A stretch of 8,817 bases of DNA from the NCBI GenBank assembly GCA_002726335.1, contig PBSR01000216.1:1-8817 (forward strand), written 5' to 3'. The notes under the pieces are model-generated. The model had not been told where the DNA came from, did no database searches, and was given only the letters and a program-made list of their open reading frames with translations. This DNA comes from Gemmatimonadaceae bacterium. GTDB lineage: Bacteria > Latescibacterota > UBA2968 > UBA8231. Below, piece after piece: positions 1-6,958 of this stretch; the first letter of the stretch is position 1; every line of letters begins with the position of its first letter. The translations under genes and the position numbers were made by a program.

Positions 1-215
1 CCGTCATGGGCCAGCTTGTTGATATGTGGTGTGAGCAGATCGGGGCTGCCGTAACAGCCTAGATCGACAGCGCCCAGGTCGTCGGCGACAAAGAGAACGA
101 CGTTGGGTCGCCGGCCGAGCAGGCTGCAACCACTGGTTGTGCTGCCGCTGGCGAGGGCGGCGGCGCCGAGGCCGAGAGAGGCCAGCGCCTGCCTGCGGGT
201 CATGGGTATCGTCAT
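1..215 (-). CDS. Sulfatase, exported (Tat/lipoprotein-type leader); N-terminal 71 residues only
   Basis: This is the start of an S1-type (alkaline-phosphatase superfamily) sulfatase, cut off by the left window edge. The leader reads [17 protein letters not shown], with a twin-arginine pair at residues 7-8 followed by a hydrophobic stretch. An approximate lipobox (TSGC, Cys30) follows, so the enzyme is probably Tat-exported and perhaps lipid-anchored. The mature part opens with [21 protein letters not shown] (residues 36-56), the sulfatase strand with the metal-binding Asp pair D45/D46. [10 protein letters not shown] follows, matching the usual sulfatase 'TPNIDRLA' segment. The formylglycine motif lies beyond the window. 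An in-frame stop at 288-290, with no other start codon between, limits the start to ATG at 215 or the ATG four codons later (203). Neither has a clear Shine-Dalgarno sequence. The gene lies 72 bases downstream of the amidohydrolase-like gene on the same strand and is probably the fourth gene of the operon. Family assignment is firm; substrate is unknown. Confidence 0.88.
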   Translation of the reverse strand, partial: MTIPMTRRQALASLGLGAAALASGSTTSGCSLLGRRPNVVLFVADDLGAVDLGCYGSPDLLTPHINKLAHD

Positions 216-245
216 GGAAGGGAAGATGCGGCCGAAGGCGCGCCG

Positions 246-267
246 GCACCAGCGGTCAGCATGGTGC
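246..267 (-). other. Inverted repeat (6-bp stem, 10-base loop) in the gap before the exported sulfatase gene
   Basis: GCACCA at 246-251 pairs perfectly with TGGTGC at 262-267. The repeat lies in the 72-base gap between the amidohydrolase-like stop (288) and the sulfatase start (215). No T-tract follows on the minus strand, so it is not a convincing intrinsic terminator. It could be a weak RNA hairpin affecting expression of the downstream sulfatase, or chance in GC-rich DNA. Confidence 0.25.
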
Positions 268-287
268 GTATCGCCTGGTGGACCCGT

Positions 288-1607
288 TCACTTCTCCAGC
301 GAGAAGCCCAGGCGCTCGTACTTCGTGCGGTACTTGTCATACAGCTGGGTGTGGTGGCTGGAAAGATCGACCTGCCGGCCGCGGATGAATTCCAGTTCCA
401 CGTGGGTCGTCAGCTCCAGCAGATCACCGTCGGTGACGACGAGGGTTGCCTCCTTGCCGACCTCGATGGACCCGAGGCGGTGGTCGACACCGAAGATACG
501 CGCCGGGTTCAGTGTCACGGCGCGCAGTGCTTCGTCGTGGGGCAGACCATAGGCGACGGCGCGACCGGCTTCCTCGGGAAGATAGCGGGCGAAGGCAGGA
601 CTCGAGGTGTGGGCGAAGCAGAACTCGACGCCTGCCTCGAACAGTTTGAGGGGGATCGTGTATCCGGTGTCGTAGGCATCGTCGGCACGTCGAGGCAGGT
701 TGTAGCTGTTCCAGTAGATGACGGGCACGCTATGGGCGGCCAGCTCGGCGCTGGCACGCCAGATGTCACCCGTGCCCCCGATAATGAGTTGGACACCTTC
801 GGTCCGCGCCCAATCGAGGGCGGCCTGCACCTGACGCACGTCGCGTACGGTGACGAGCACCGGCACCTCACCATCGAGAACGGGGATCAGGGCCTCGGAG
901 CGCAGGTCGAGGCCGGCGCTGCCGCCTCGGCCTTCCTTCCGGGACTTCCGGTAGGCGCGCACCGTGGCGAACAGCTCCCGAAGCTGTCGAATCTGTGCGT
1001 CACGCCGTTCTACCTGCTCCTCGGGCTTCGGCCTGGCTCCCTCCCGCCGGTTGATGTGCATCACCGGCCAGTTGACGACCAGGGCAGCGGGCGCCTCGAT
1101 GACGAGATCCTCCGTGGTCCAGCCATCCATCCGGATCAGAGAGGCCATGCCCGGGACGAGTCCACCCGACGGCATGGTCAGGGCGGCGGTGATGCCGTTG
1201 GCCCTGGCTACAGGCAGGTGCTCACTGTCCGGGTTGACGGCGATATGAGCCCGAACCTCCGGTGTGAGCTCACCGACTTCATCGTAGTCGTTGCCGGCAC
1301 GCACGGCGCGGATCTCGGACAGACCGAGGGCGCTGGCGGCGTCGATCATGCCGGGGTAGACGTGGCGGCCGGTCACGTCAATTCGCCGGGCATCATCGGG
1401 GATGTCCACGTCCGTGCCGACAGCGGTAATAACCCCATCGGTGAAGAGCACCGTGCCGCCGTGAACGTCCTCGCCCGACACGGTGTGCACGGTGGCGCCC
1501 ATCAGGGCAACCGGGGTCTGCTGGGCTGCGCCGGGAATCTGTGTGGATGCAGCCAGCAGTGCCGGCAGGCCGAGATGGAGCAGCAGGGCGCCGAAAATGG
1601 ATCGCAT
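288..1607 (-). CDS. Exported amidohydrolase-like protein lacking the metal-binding residues (439 aa)
   Basis: The protein has a Sec-type leader (residues 1 to about 27, hydrophobic core LLLHLGLPALLAA). A composite amidohydrolase fold follows: a small beta-sandwich start (VALMGATVHTVSG, about 33-45), the barrel, and the return strand EVGKEATLVVTDGDLLE near 382-398. The family normally has D-x-H-x-H after the 'PG(M/L)ID' turn, but here it reads GMIDAASALG (86-95), so both histidines are alanine. The mid-barrel histidines and the terminal metal-binding Asp are also not recognisable (FAHTSS at 331-336 sits at the Asp position). It is therefore probably not a standard metal-dependent hydrolase. 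Start: the ATG at 1607 shares its A with the upstream gene's TGA and follows a good GAGGGAGG ribosome site. The adjacent GTG at 1610 would add one residue. Tight coupling suggests it acts with the upstream double amidohydrolase, possibly as a non-catalytic partner. That role is inferred. Confidence 0.85.
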   Translation of the reverse strand: MRSIFGALLLHLGLPALLAASTQIPGAAQQTPVALMGATVHTVSGEDVHGGTVLFTDGVITAVGTDVDIPDDARRIDVTGRHVYPGMIDAASALGLSEIRAVRAGNDYDEVGELTPEVRAHIAVNPDSEHLPVARANGITAALTMPSGGLVPGMASLIRMDGWTTEDLVIEAPAALVVNWPVMHINRREGARPKPEEQVERRDAQIRQLRELFATVRAYRKSRKEGRGGSAGLDLRSEALIPVLDGEVPVLVTVRDVRQVQAALDWARTEGVQLIIGGTGDIWRASAELAAHSVPVIYWNSYNLPRRADDAYDTGYTIPLKLFEAGVEFCFAHTSSPAFARYLPEEAGRAVAYGLPHDEALRAVTLNPARIFGVDHRLGSIEVGKEATLVVTDGDLLELTTHVELEFIRGRQVDLSSHHTQLYDKYRTKYERLGFSLEK

Positions 1608-4600
1608 CACTTCTTCCCTCCCTCGGCAAGAACCGCCTGAATCAACCGCGCGCGTTCGGCCTCGACCTGCGTCCGTCGGGCCATGTCATCCTCAAGGTCG
1701 AAGTAGCGCCGGCCGTCGATCCAGGTCTGCTCGCAGCGTGTGAAGCTGGACATGGGGGAGTGGCTCCAGATGACGAAGTCGGCGTCCTTGCCCGGCTCCA
1801 GGGAACCGACCAGATGATCAGCGCCCAGCTGTCGTGCCGGTTCGATGGTGACCATGTGCAGGGCTTGTTCCGGCGGCACGCCGCCGTATTTCACCGCCTT
1901 GGTGGCGTCCACGTGGATGCGGCCGCCATAGTTCGACAGGTCCGAATTGAGGGACACGCCGACGCCGACGAAATGCATGAGAGCGGCGTTGTGGGGAATG
2001 GCGTCGATGACCTCGAACTTGTAGCCCCACCAGTCCGAAAAAGTCGAAGCGTGAGCGCCATGCTCGGCGATCAGCTCGGCGACCTTGTAGCCTTCGAGGA
2101 CGTGCTGGAAGGTGCCGACGGTGAAGTCGAAGTCATCGGCGATGCGGATGAGGGCGAGAATTTCGTCCTGGCGGTAGGAGTGGCAGTGCACGAGTCGGTC
2201 TCCCGCCAGAACTTCGACGAGGGCATCCAGTTCGAGATCACGACGCACGGACTTGTCCCGCCGCCGATGCTCGCCGTATTCGCGCGCTGCGGCGAGGCGG
2301 TCGCGGATCAGCGCTTCCACACCCAGCCGCGTCTGCGGGTAACGTGTGGTGAAGTGTGGGCCGCGGTTGCTGTGCTTCACGTTTTCGCCGAGAGCGAACT
2401 TGATCGTCGGCGCCGCACCTGCCAGCAACAGGCCTTCGGCGTCGGCCCCCCAACGCAGCTTGATCGTCGCGTTCTGCCCGCCGATGGGGTTGGAGGAGCC
2501 GTGCATGACGTGGACTGTCGTCGTGCCCTGGGCCATGTGGCGGTAGATCCGGTTGTCGTAGGCATTGAGGACGTCGCGCACGCGGACCTCGGCGCTCACC
2601 GCCTGGGCCCATTCGTTGAGACCACCCATGGCACCGACGTGGACATGGGCGTCGACGAGACCCGGGGTCACGTGCTTGCCGGCGGCGTCGATCACCATGG
2701 CACCTGAGGGAGCCTGAAGATTTGGTCCTACCTCGGCGATTCGGTCTTCGCGGATCAGCAGGTCGGCCTTTTCGAGGATGCCCGCCGGCCCGGATGTCCA
2801 GACTGTGGCGCCACGTACGAGGACGTCCTTCGGCCGGTCCGGCAGGCCGTAGACACCGTAGCCAACGGGGGGAAAGGGCGGCAACTGCAGACTCCGGGTC
2901 AGCTCGGATTCGGGCGCCGTCGTCGTTGAGTCGGTACCGGCGTTGCCGCCGGTATCAGGGGCGGCTGGCTGGCGGGTGGCTCGCCAGGTGAAGCGGGCTC
3001 CCGCAGGCGTCTCGCCCTCGCCGGAGAGCAGGCTGTCTCCGGTCCGGCCGGACAAGCGCACGACTCCGTCCAGCCCGAGAGAGTCGCTCTCGAAGGCCAG
3101 GGTCAGTCGCCGGCCCTCGAGACGGAGGGTGCTGACGGTGATTTCGATACTGTCACGGAGTACCGTGCCCTTCCAGTTGCTCGCAGGCGCCGACGCACCG
3201 GCGATCTTCAACTCGACGGCCACCGGTGTCGACGGCAGCTGCAGATCCAGGGCCCAGTTGCCGCGCAGGTCGTGGTCCGGCGAGAGCTCCTCCATGTGAT
3301 GGTATTCACCATCGATCCAGAGACCGAGGATCCGCGTCTCTTCGTCAAACAGATCGCCGTCGGTGATGACGAGGTGGGCGAGGCGGCCTTTGGCCACCGT
3401 TCCCAGGTCATCGGCGACATCGAGAATCCTCGCAGGAACCGTGGTCAGCGCCGCGAGGGCGTCGTCAGCGGTCAGCCCCTGGTCGATGGCACGACGTACG
3501 CGCTCAGGGAACTCCGCCTTCTTCTTCAGGCCGTCGCTGGTGAGGGCCACGTCGATGCCGGCATGCCGCGCCCGTGACGCATTGGCGGGTGCTGCCTCCC
3601 AGTGCCAGAGCGATGTCAGGCTCACGGCGACTGCGTCCTCCGGATCGGCCACGTCCGGCACGCCAGGGAAGTCGACGGGCAGGATGAGGGGCACACCCAT
3701 GGCTCTGGCCCGCTGCAGCTGCCGATACTCGGCCCCGCCACCCCGTATCGCCACGCGCAGGTCGAAGTCGTCCGTGAGCTCGGTGGCAACGCGCAGCAGG
3801 CGGTCGTCGCCGACCTCCAGGATGATGAGATCGCGTCGATCCCGGCCACCGGAGACGGCGCCGCTCAGCGCTGCGAGTGCCTCGATGGTCTCCGGTGGCG
3901 CCTGATCCGCCGGTGGGTTCGCCTGCACGCGGGCGTACCAGTCCGCATCCATCAATGTCTGTCGCGTGAGGGCGATGGAACCCATCAATGACGCGGGGTA
4001 GCGCACGTTCTCCCAGGTGTCCCGGGGCGAGCCCAGGTTCTTCAGCGCGATGTGGTGGGCCACGTCTTCGCGGATCAGCGTCGAGGGAGTGTCGCCGTCG
4101 GCGGTGCTCACCAGGGCGCTGCGTCCATGGATGAGACCTGCCGACGGCACGATGAGAGCGGCGGTGAAGCCGAGGCTGCGCAGTTCCTTCAGTGCATGTG
4201 AGTCCGGCTGGTACACTTCAGCGGCACGCAGTTCAGCCAGGACACGCTCGTTCCAATGTGAGTCCGCACGCTGCCGCAGGGCCTCGTCGTCAGGCAGGCC
4301 GACGTGGGCGTAGGACTCGATCAGGCCGGCATAGACAGTGCGACCGGCGCCATCCCAGATGCGAGCGTCGGCAGGCGGCTGGACCTTTGCCGACGGACCG
4401 ACGGCCTCGATGCGGCCATCGCGCAGGACGATGGTGCCGCTGTCGATCACGGTACCGGGTCGCGGCACGACGCGAGCGCCGACTATGGCGTGTACCCGGG
4501 GATTGGCGTCGCGGATACCAACCGTTGGCGAGACGCCGGTCCTGGGTGTGGCATCGGCGGGTCCGGCGAGCGCGCAGAGAACGGCTGCCGCCAGAACTGC

Positions 4601-4621
4601 AAGAGCTCTCAGACAGATCAT
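1607..4621 (-). CDS. Exported double amidohydrolase: degenerate N-terminal barrel, beta-rich linker, intact C-terminal barrel (1004 aa)
   Basis: Residues 1-24 form a Sec leader (hydrophobic core ALAVLAAAVLCALAG, likely cleavage after PADA). The first amidohydrolase-like unit spans about 46-440. Its signature reads IESYAHVG (101-108): the first metal His is Tyr104 and the second (His106) remains. Asp363 in TSDG remains, but the mid-barrel histidines are absent. A beta-rich region without recognised family spans about 441-550, followed by a Pro/Gly/Thr-rich linker (551-575). The second unit (about 597-970) is canonical: VDAHVHVG with His659/His661, Lys741 in KFALGEN (candidate carboxylated lysine), HCH at 812-814, His840 in FQHVLEG, and Asp894 in NSDLSN. 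It resembles the imidazolonepropionase/isoaspartyl-peptidase-like secreted amidohydrolases, which hydrolyse amide or cyclic C-N bonds. The substrate is not predictable. The ATG start at 4621 forms an ATGA overlap with the upstream sulfatase stop and puts the leader at the N-terminus; an upstream extension inside the sulfatase gene would bury it. Confidence 0.92.
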   Translation of the reverse strand: MICLRALAVLAAAVLCALAGPADATPRTGVSPTVGIRDANPRVHAIVGARVVPRPGTVIDSGTIVLRDGRIEAVGPSAKVQPPADARIWDGAGRTVYAGLIESYAHVGLPDDEALRQRADSHWNERVLAELRAAEVYQPDSHALKELRSLGFTAALIVPSAGLIHGRSALVSTADGDTPSTLIREDVAHHIALKNLGSPRDTWENVRYPASLMGSIALTRQTLMDADWYARVQANPPADQAPPETIEALAALSGAVSGGRDRRDLIILEVGDDRLLRVATELTDDFDLRVAIRGGGAEYRQLQRARAMGVPLILPVDFPGVPDVADPEDAVAVSLTSLWHWEAAPANASRARHAGIDVALTSDGLKKKAEFPERVRRAIDQGLTADDALAALTTVPARILDVADDLGTVAKGRLAHLVITDGDLFDEETRILGLWIDGEYHHMEELSPDHDLRGNWALDLQLPSTPVAVELKIAGASAPASNWKGTVLRDSIEITVSTLRLEGRRLTLAFESDSLGLDGVVRLSGRTGDSLLSGEGETPAGARFTWRATRQPAAPDTGGNAGTDSTTTAPESELTRSLQLPPFPPVGYGVYGLPDRPKDVLVRGATVWTSGPAGILEKADLLIREDRIAEVGPNLQAPSGAMVIDAAGKHVTPGLVDAHVHVGAMGGLNEWAQAVSAEVRVRDVLNAYDNRIYRHMAQGTTTVHVMHGSSNPIGGQNATIKLRWGADAEGLLLAGAAPTIKFALGENVKHSNRGPHFTTRYPQTRLGVEALIRDRLAAAREYGEHRRRDKSVRRDLELDALVEVLAGDRLVHCHSYRQDEILALIRIADDFDFTVGTFQHVLEGYKVAELIAEHGAHASTFSDWWGYKFEVIDAIPHNAALMHFVGVGVSLNSDLSNYGGRIHVDATKAVKYGGVPPEQALHMVTIEPARQLGADHLVGSLEPGKDADFVIWSHSPMSSFTRCEQTWIDGRRYFDLEDDMARRTQVEAERARLIQAVLAEGGKK

Positions 4622-6039
4622 CCCAGGTGCAGCTCGTCGGCAGACCCGAAGCGCCAGACGGGGACCGGTCCCGGGATCAGTTTCTCGCCGTCTGACAGGC
4701 CCTCCTCCCGGTTCTGCAACTCCACCACCATGCGAGCGCGCCAGCGCTCCAGCTCGGGGGTTCGGGTTGCGGCCAGGTCCCGGCACTCGTGCGGATCCTC
4801 TGCCAGGTGGAACAGCTGCTCCTGGCCCGTGATCGGGTTCCAGATGTACTTCCAGTGGCCGTCCGTCAGGTACTGGTTGGCGTTCTCGGCGTCATAGCAG
4901 GGCGAGTGTTCGCCGTGGTAGAAATCACGCCAGCCGTCGGTGTCGCCCCGCAGCAGGGGCAGGACACTGCGGCCCTCGACGGTGGCGGGGATCTCCACCC
5001 CGGCGGTGTCGAGGAAGGTGGGCATGATGTCCTCCCAGCCGACGGCGACAGGGGCGCCGATCTCGACGTTGCGCGGTCCCTCGAAGGCGGCTGGCGGACG
5101 CACGATGAACGGGACTCGGGCGGAGGCCTCGTAGGCGTAGGTCTTGCGCCACAGGTGATGGTCGCCGAGCATCTCGCCGTGATCGGAGGTGAACAGGGTC
5201 AGCGTGTCGCGCAGATCGTCGGACCGGTTCATGGTCTCCACGAGGCGGCCGATCTGAGCGTCGAGGTAGGCCAGGTAGGCGAAGTAGGCGGCCCGCGCCC
5301 GCTGCATGACATGGTCGGGGACACGACCACGCCACTGGTTGATGTCCATCGGGACCGTCGCTTCCTCCGCGTGGCGTGCGGCCCAGTCGCCGATGGCGGG
5401 CCCCGGCAGGTCGCGATCGATGAACTGATCGTAGTAGACCTGCGGCGGGCACCAGGGCGGGTGGGGCCCGTTGAAGGAGAGGCACAGCAGGTAGGGCCGG
5501 GTGGGGTCGCGATGGCGGAGAAAGTCCAGGGCCTGTGTGACGAACCAGGTCTCTTCGTTCTGATGTTCGGGCAGGTGGTTGGGACGGCCGAGCCAGGAGT
5601 TGCCCGGCACGCCATGGGCGAGCCTCTCGACACCGGCAAGGCCTTCCTGTCGGTCGAGCCACTCGCTGTAGTCGGCGCTCGTCGTCAGCTGCTCGAAGCC
5701 CAGATGGGCCCTGGCCGGGTGGAAGTGCGTCTTGCCGATGTTGACGGTCTGATAGCCGGCGTCACGCAGCGTCCCGGCGAGGGTGTGTTCGTAGTCCCAG
5801 GGCTTGCCGTCCTGGTAGCCGACCATGCCCTGGGAATAAGGTGTCATACCCGTCATCAGTGATCGACGGGCGGCGATGCAGGACGGGCAGGGCGTGTAGG
5901 CGCTGGTAAAGGTGGCGCCACCGACCGACAGGGAGTCGAGATGGGGCGTGTCAGCGGCGGGGTGCCCGAGTCGTCCGAGGCTGTCGCCACGCCAGTGGTC
6001 GGTGAGGATGAGGAACAGATTCGGGCGGAGCTCAGCCAT
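4618..6039 (-). CDS. Cytoplasmic sulfatase, C-type formylglycine site (473 aa)
   Basis: A complete alkaline-phosphatase-superfamily sulfatase. It has no signal peptide (MAELRPNLFLILTDHWRGDS), so it should act in the cytoplasm. The N-terminal metal site is TDHWRGD (Asp14), with His15 where many sulfatases have a second Asp; phosphonate monoester hydrolase-like members have a similar D-[QH]-W-R. The maturation motif is C54-I-A-A-R58 within PCPSCIAARRSLMTG, matching C-x-[PA]-x-R, so Cys54 should be converted to formylglycine. Other expected active-site elements are GKTHFH (Lys103, His105), GPHPP (His193), TSDHGEMLGDH (Asp286/His287) and Lys299. Length is normal for the family. The substrate could be an aryl or alkyl sulfate ester, or possibly a phosphonate or phosphodiester given the PMH-like features. 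It is the first gene of the minus-strand operon, and its TGA overlaps the next gene's ATG. ATG 6039 is preceded only by a weak purine stretch (AAGAAGAG). No formylglycine-generating enzyme gene lies in the window. Confidence 0.95.
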   Translation of the reverse strand: MAELRPNLFLILTDHWRGDSLGRLGHPAADTPHLDSLSVGGATFTSAYTPCPSCIAARRSLMTGMTPYSQGMVGYQDGKPWDYEHTLAGTLRDAGYQTVNIGKTHFHPARAHLGFEQLTTSADYSEWLDRQEGLAGVERLAHGVPGNSWLGRPNHLPEHQNEETWFVTQALDFLRHRDPTRPYLLCLSFNGPHPPWCPPQVYYDQFIDRDLPGPAIGDWAARHAEEATVPMDINQWRGRVPDHVMQRARAAYFAYLAYLDAQIGRLVETMNRSDDLRDTLTLFTSDHGEMLGDHHLWRKTYAYEASARVPFIVRPPAAFEGPRNVEIGAPVAVGWEDIMPTFLDTAGVEIPATVEGRSVLPLLRGDTDGWRDFYHGEHSPCYDAENANQYLTDGHWKYIWNPITGQEQLFHLAEDPHECRDLAATRTPELERWRARMVVELQNREEGLSDGEKLIPGPVPVWRFGSADELHLG

Positions 6040-6151
6040 GGATGATCGCTCTTCTTGTTAGCAGTCCGGTGGAGTCCGTCTTACGCTATCGGCAAACAAG
6101 CCAGAACCGGGGTCGCCCACAAGCGGCACGACCTCATGAAAGGAGATCCCC
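6040..6151. promoter_or_regulatory. Divergent intergenic region between the sulfatase operon and the PhyH gene
   Basis: The 112 bases between two diverging start codons must hold promoters for both units unless the transcripts start elsewhere. I found no convincing -35/-10 pair on either strand. TTCTGG-17-TAAGAC on the minus strand and TTAGCA-18-TACGCT on the plus strand (6058-6087) are weak candidates only. Two copies of AGTCCG start ten bases apart (6063-6068 and 6073-6078), one helical turn, and could be half-sites for a shared regulator. Confidence 0.4.
6141..6145 (+). promoter_or_regulatory. Ribosome binding site of the PhyH-family gene
   Basis: AGGAG ends six bases before the ATG at 6152, an ideal Shine-Dalgarno spacing. 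This selects the first ATG over the one two codons later (6158). Confidence 0.8.
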
Positions 6152-6958
6152 ATGGCCATGACCGACGAAGAGAAGTTCAGATTCGACCTGAACGGGTTTC
6201 TGTTGCGGCCGGCGATTCTCGAGGCGGATGAGATCGCCGCCATCGTCGACCAGGTCGACCGTATCAAACACGATCCCGGGTCACTGCCAGCCGAGGACCG
6301 AGCCATGCCGGGTGGCGCCGCCAGTCTGCTCATCGACCATCCGAAGGTGATGGAGGTGTTGCACGAGATCATCGGTCCTGAGGTGCGCCTGGAGGGTACG
6401 TTCTGCGTCTGGCGCAAGAAGGGGGAGCGCCACGGTGAGCTGCACGGGGGCGGCCCCGGACAGATCGATCCGATCTTCGGCTACCGCTGCGCCAATGGTC
6501 GGATTCACGCCGGCATGGTGCGCGTCGTGTTCGAGCTGACGGACGTGACCAGGGCGGACGGGGCAACTCACTTCATTCCCGGCAGTCACAAGGCGAACTT
6601 CCCCATGCACCCCGATCACCTGTCACTGGAAGAAGGCAAACGCTCAGAGTTTCTCACCAGCTACGAGTGCCCGGCGGGCAGCGCCCTCTTCTTTACGGAG
6701 AACCTGTGCCACGCGGGGCCAACCTGGCAGCGGGAGGCGCCGCGCGTGGCGGTACTCAACGCCTACGCCCATCTGGCGACGCACTGGCACCGGTTGACGA
6801 TCCCACCCGAGGTGATGGCCGCGCTGCCGCGGGAGAAACAGGCGCTGTTCCGCGAGCCGTGGATCGCCGATTTCCGGACCTCACCAGCGACACACAATAC
6901 GATGGAACGTTTCCTCGAGAAGGGGGAGCCCACCGTCCGGCTCGACCACGAGCCGTAG
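6152..6958 (+). CDS. PhyH-family Fe(II)/2-oxoglutarate-type oxygenase with His-x-Gly in place of His-x-Asp (268 aa)
   Basis: This is a phytanoyl-CoA dioxygenase (PhyH) family protein, a cupin-fold oxygenase group that normally uses Fe(II), O2 and 2-oxoglutarate to hydroxylate small molecules. Visible elements are the N-terminal FDLNGFLLRPAIL helix start, LHGGG (97-101), the core strand AGMVRVVFELTDVTRADG (120-137), FIPGSHKANFP (141-151), the distal histidine in ENLCHAGPTW (His187), and Arg198 in REAPRVAVLNAY as the likely 2-oxoglutarate anchor. The spacings His98 to His187 (89) and His187 to Arg198 (11) equal those of human phytanoyl-CoA hydroxylase (H175, H264, R275). The iron-ligand Asp (D177 there) is Gly100 here. 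There is no leader peptide, so the protein is cytoplasmic. A strong AGGAG precedes the first ATG. It is transcribed divergently from the sulfatase operon and may work with it. Family is certain; reaction type and substrate are open. Confidence 0.93.
   Translation: MAMTDEEKFRFDLNGFLLRPAILEADEIAAIVDQVDRIKHDPGSLPAEDRAMPGGAASLLIDHPKVMEVLHEIIGPEVRLEGTFCVWRKKGERHGELHGGGPGQIDPIFGYRCANGRIHAGMVRVVFELTDVTRADGATHFIPGSHKANFPMHPDHLSLEEGKRSEFLTSYECPAGSALFFTENLCHAGPTWQREAPRVAVLNAYAHLATHWHRLTIPPEVMAALPREKQALFREPWIADFRTSPATHNTMERFLEKGEPTVRLDHEP

Noticed and set aside
237..244. Eight-base palindrome GGCGCGCC
   Set aside because: It is expected by chance in GC-rich sequence and has no second copy or flanking structure suggesting a regulatory site.
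261..1640. Long plus-strand open frame antisense to the stand-alone amidohydrolase-like gene
   Set aside because: Its translation shows no recognisable domain, while the minus strand gives a clear amidohydrolase-like fold with leader and ribosome site. Long antisense frames are common in GC-rich genes.
1541..2707. Plus-strand open frame antisense to the intact amidohydrolase barrel
   Set aside because: The minus strand encodes catalytic motifs throughout this stretch. The plus-strand product is of shadow composition with no family features.
4622..4786. 55-codon upstream extension of the double amidohydrolase
   Set aside because: It lies inside the sulfatase gene, is Arg/Pro/Gly-rich and would place the Sec leader internally. 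The ATG at 4621 in the ATGA overlap explains the data.
4789..5862. Plus-strand open frame antisense to the cytoplasmic sulfatase
   Set aside because: The sulfatase motifs lie on the minus strand, and the antisense product, rich in Val and Gly, has no recognisable motif.
6152..6958. Calling the oxygenase a true phytanoyl-CoA hydroxylase
   Set aside because: Only family-level similarity is visible, the iron-ligand Asp is missing, and nothing nearby suggests branched-chain fatty acid oxidation.
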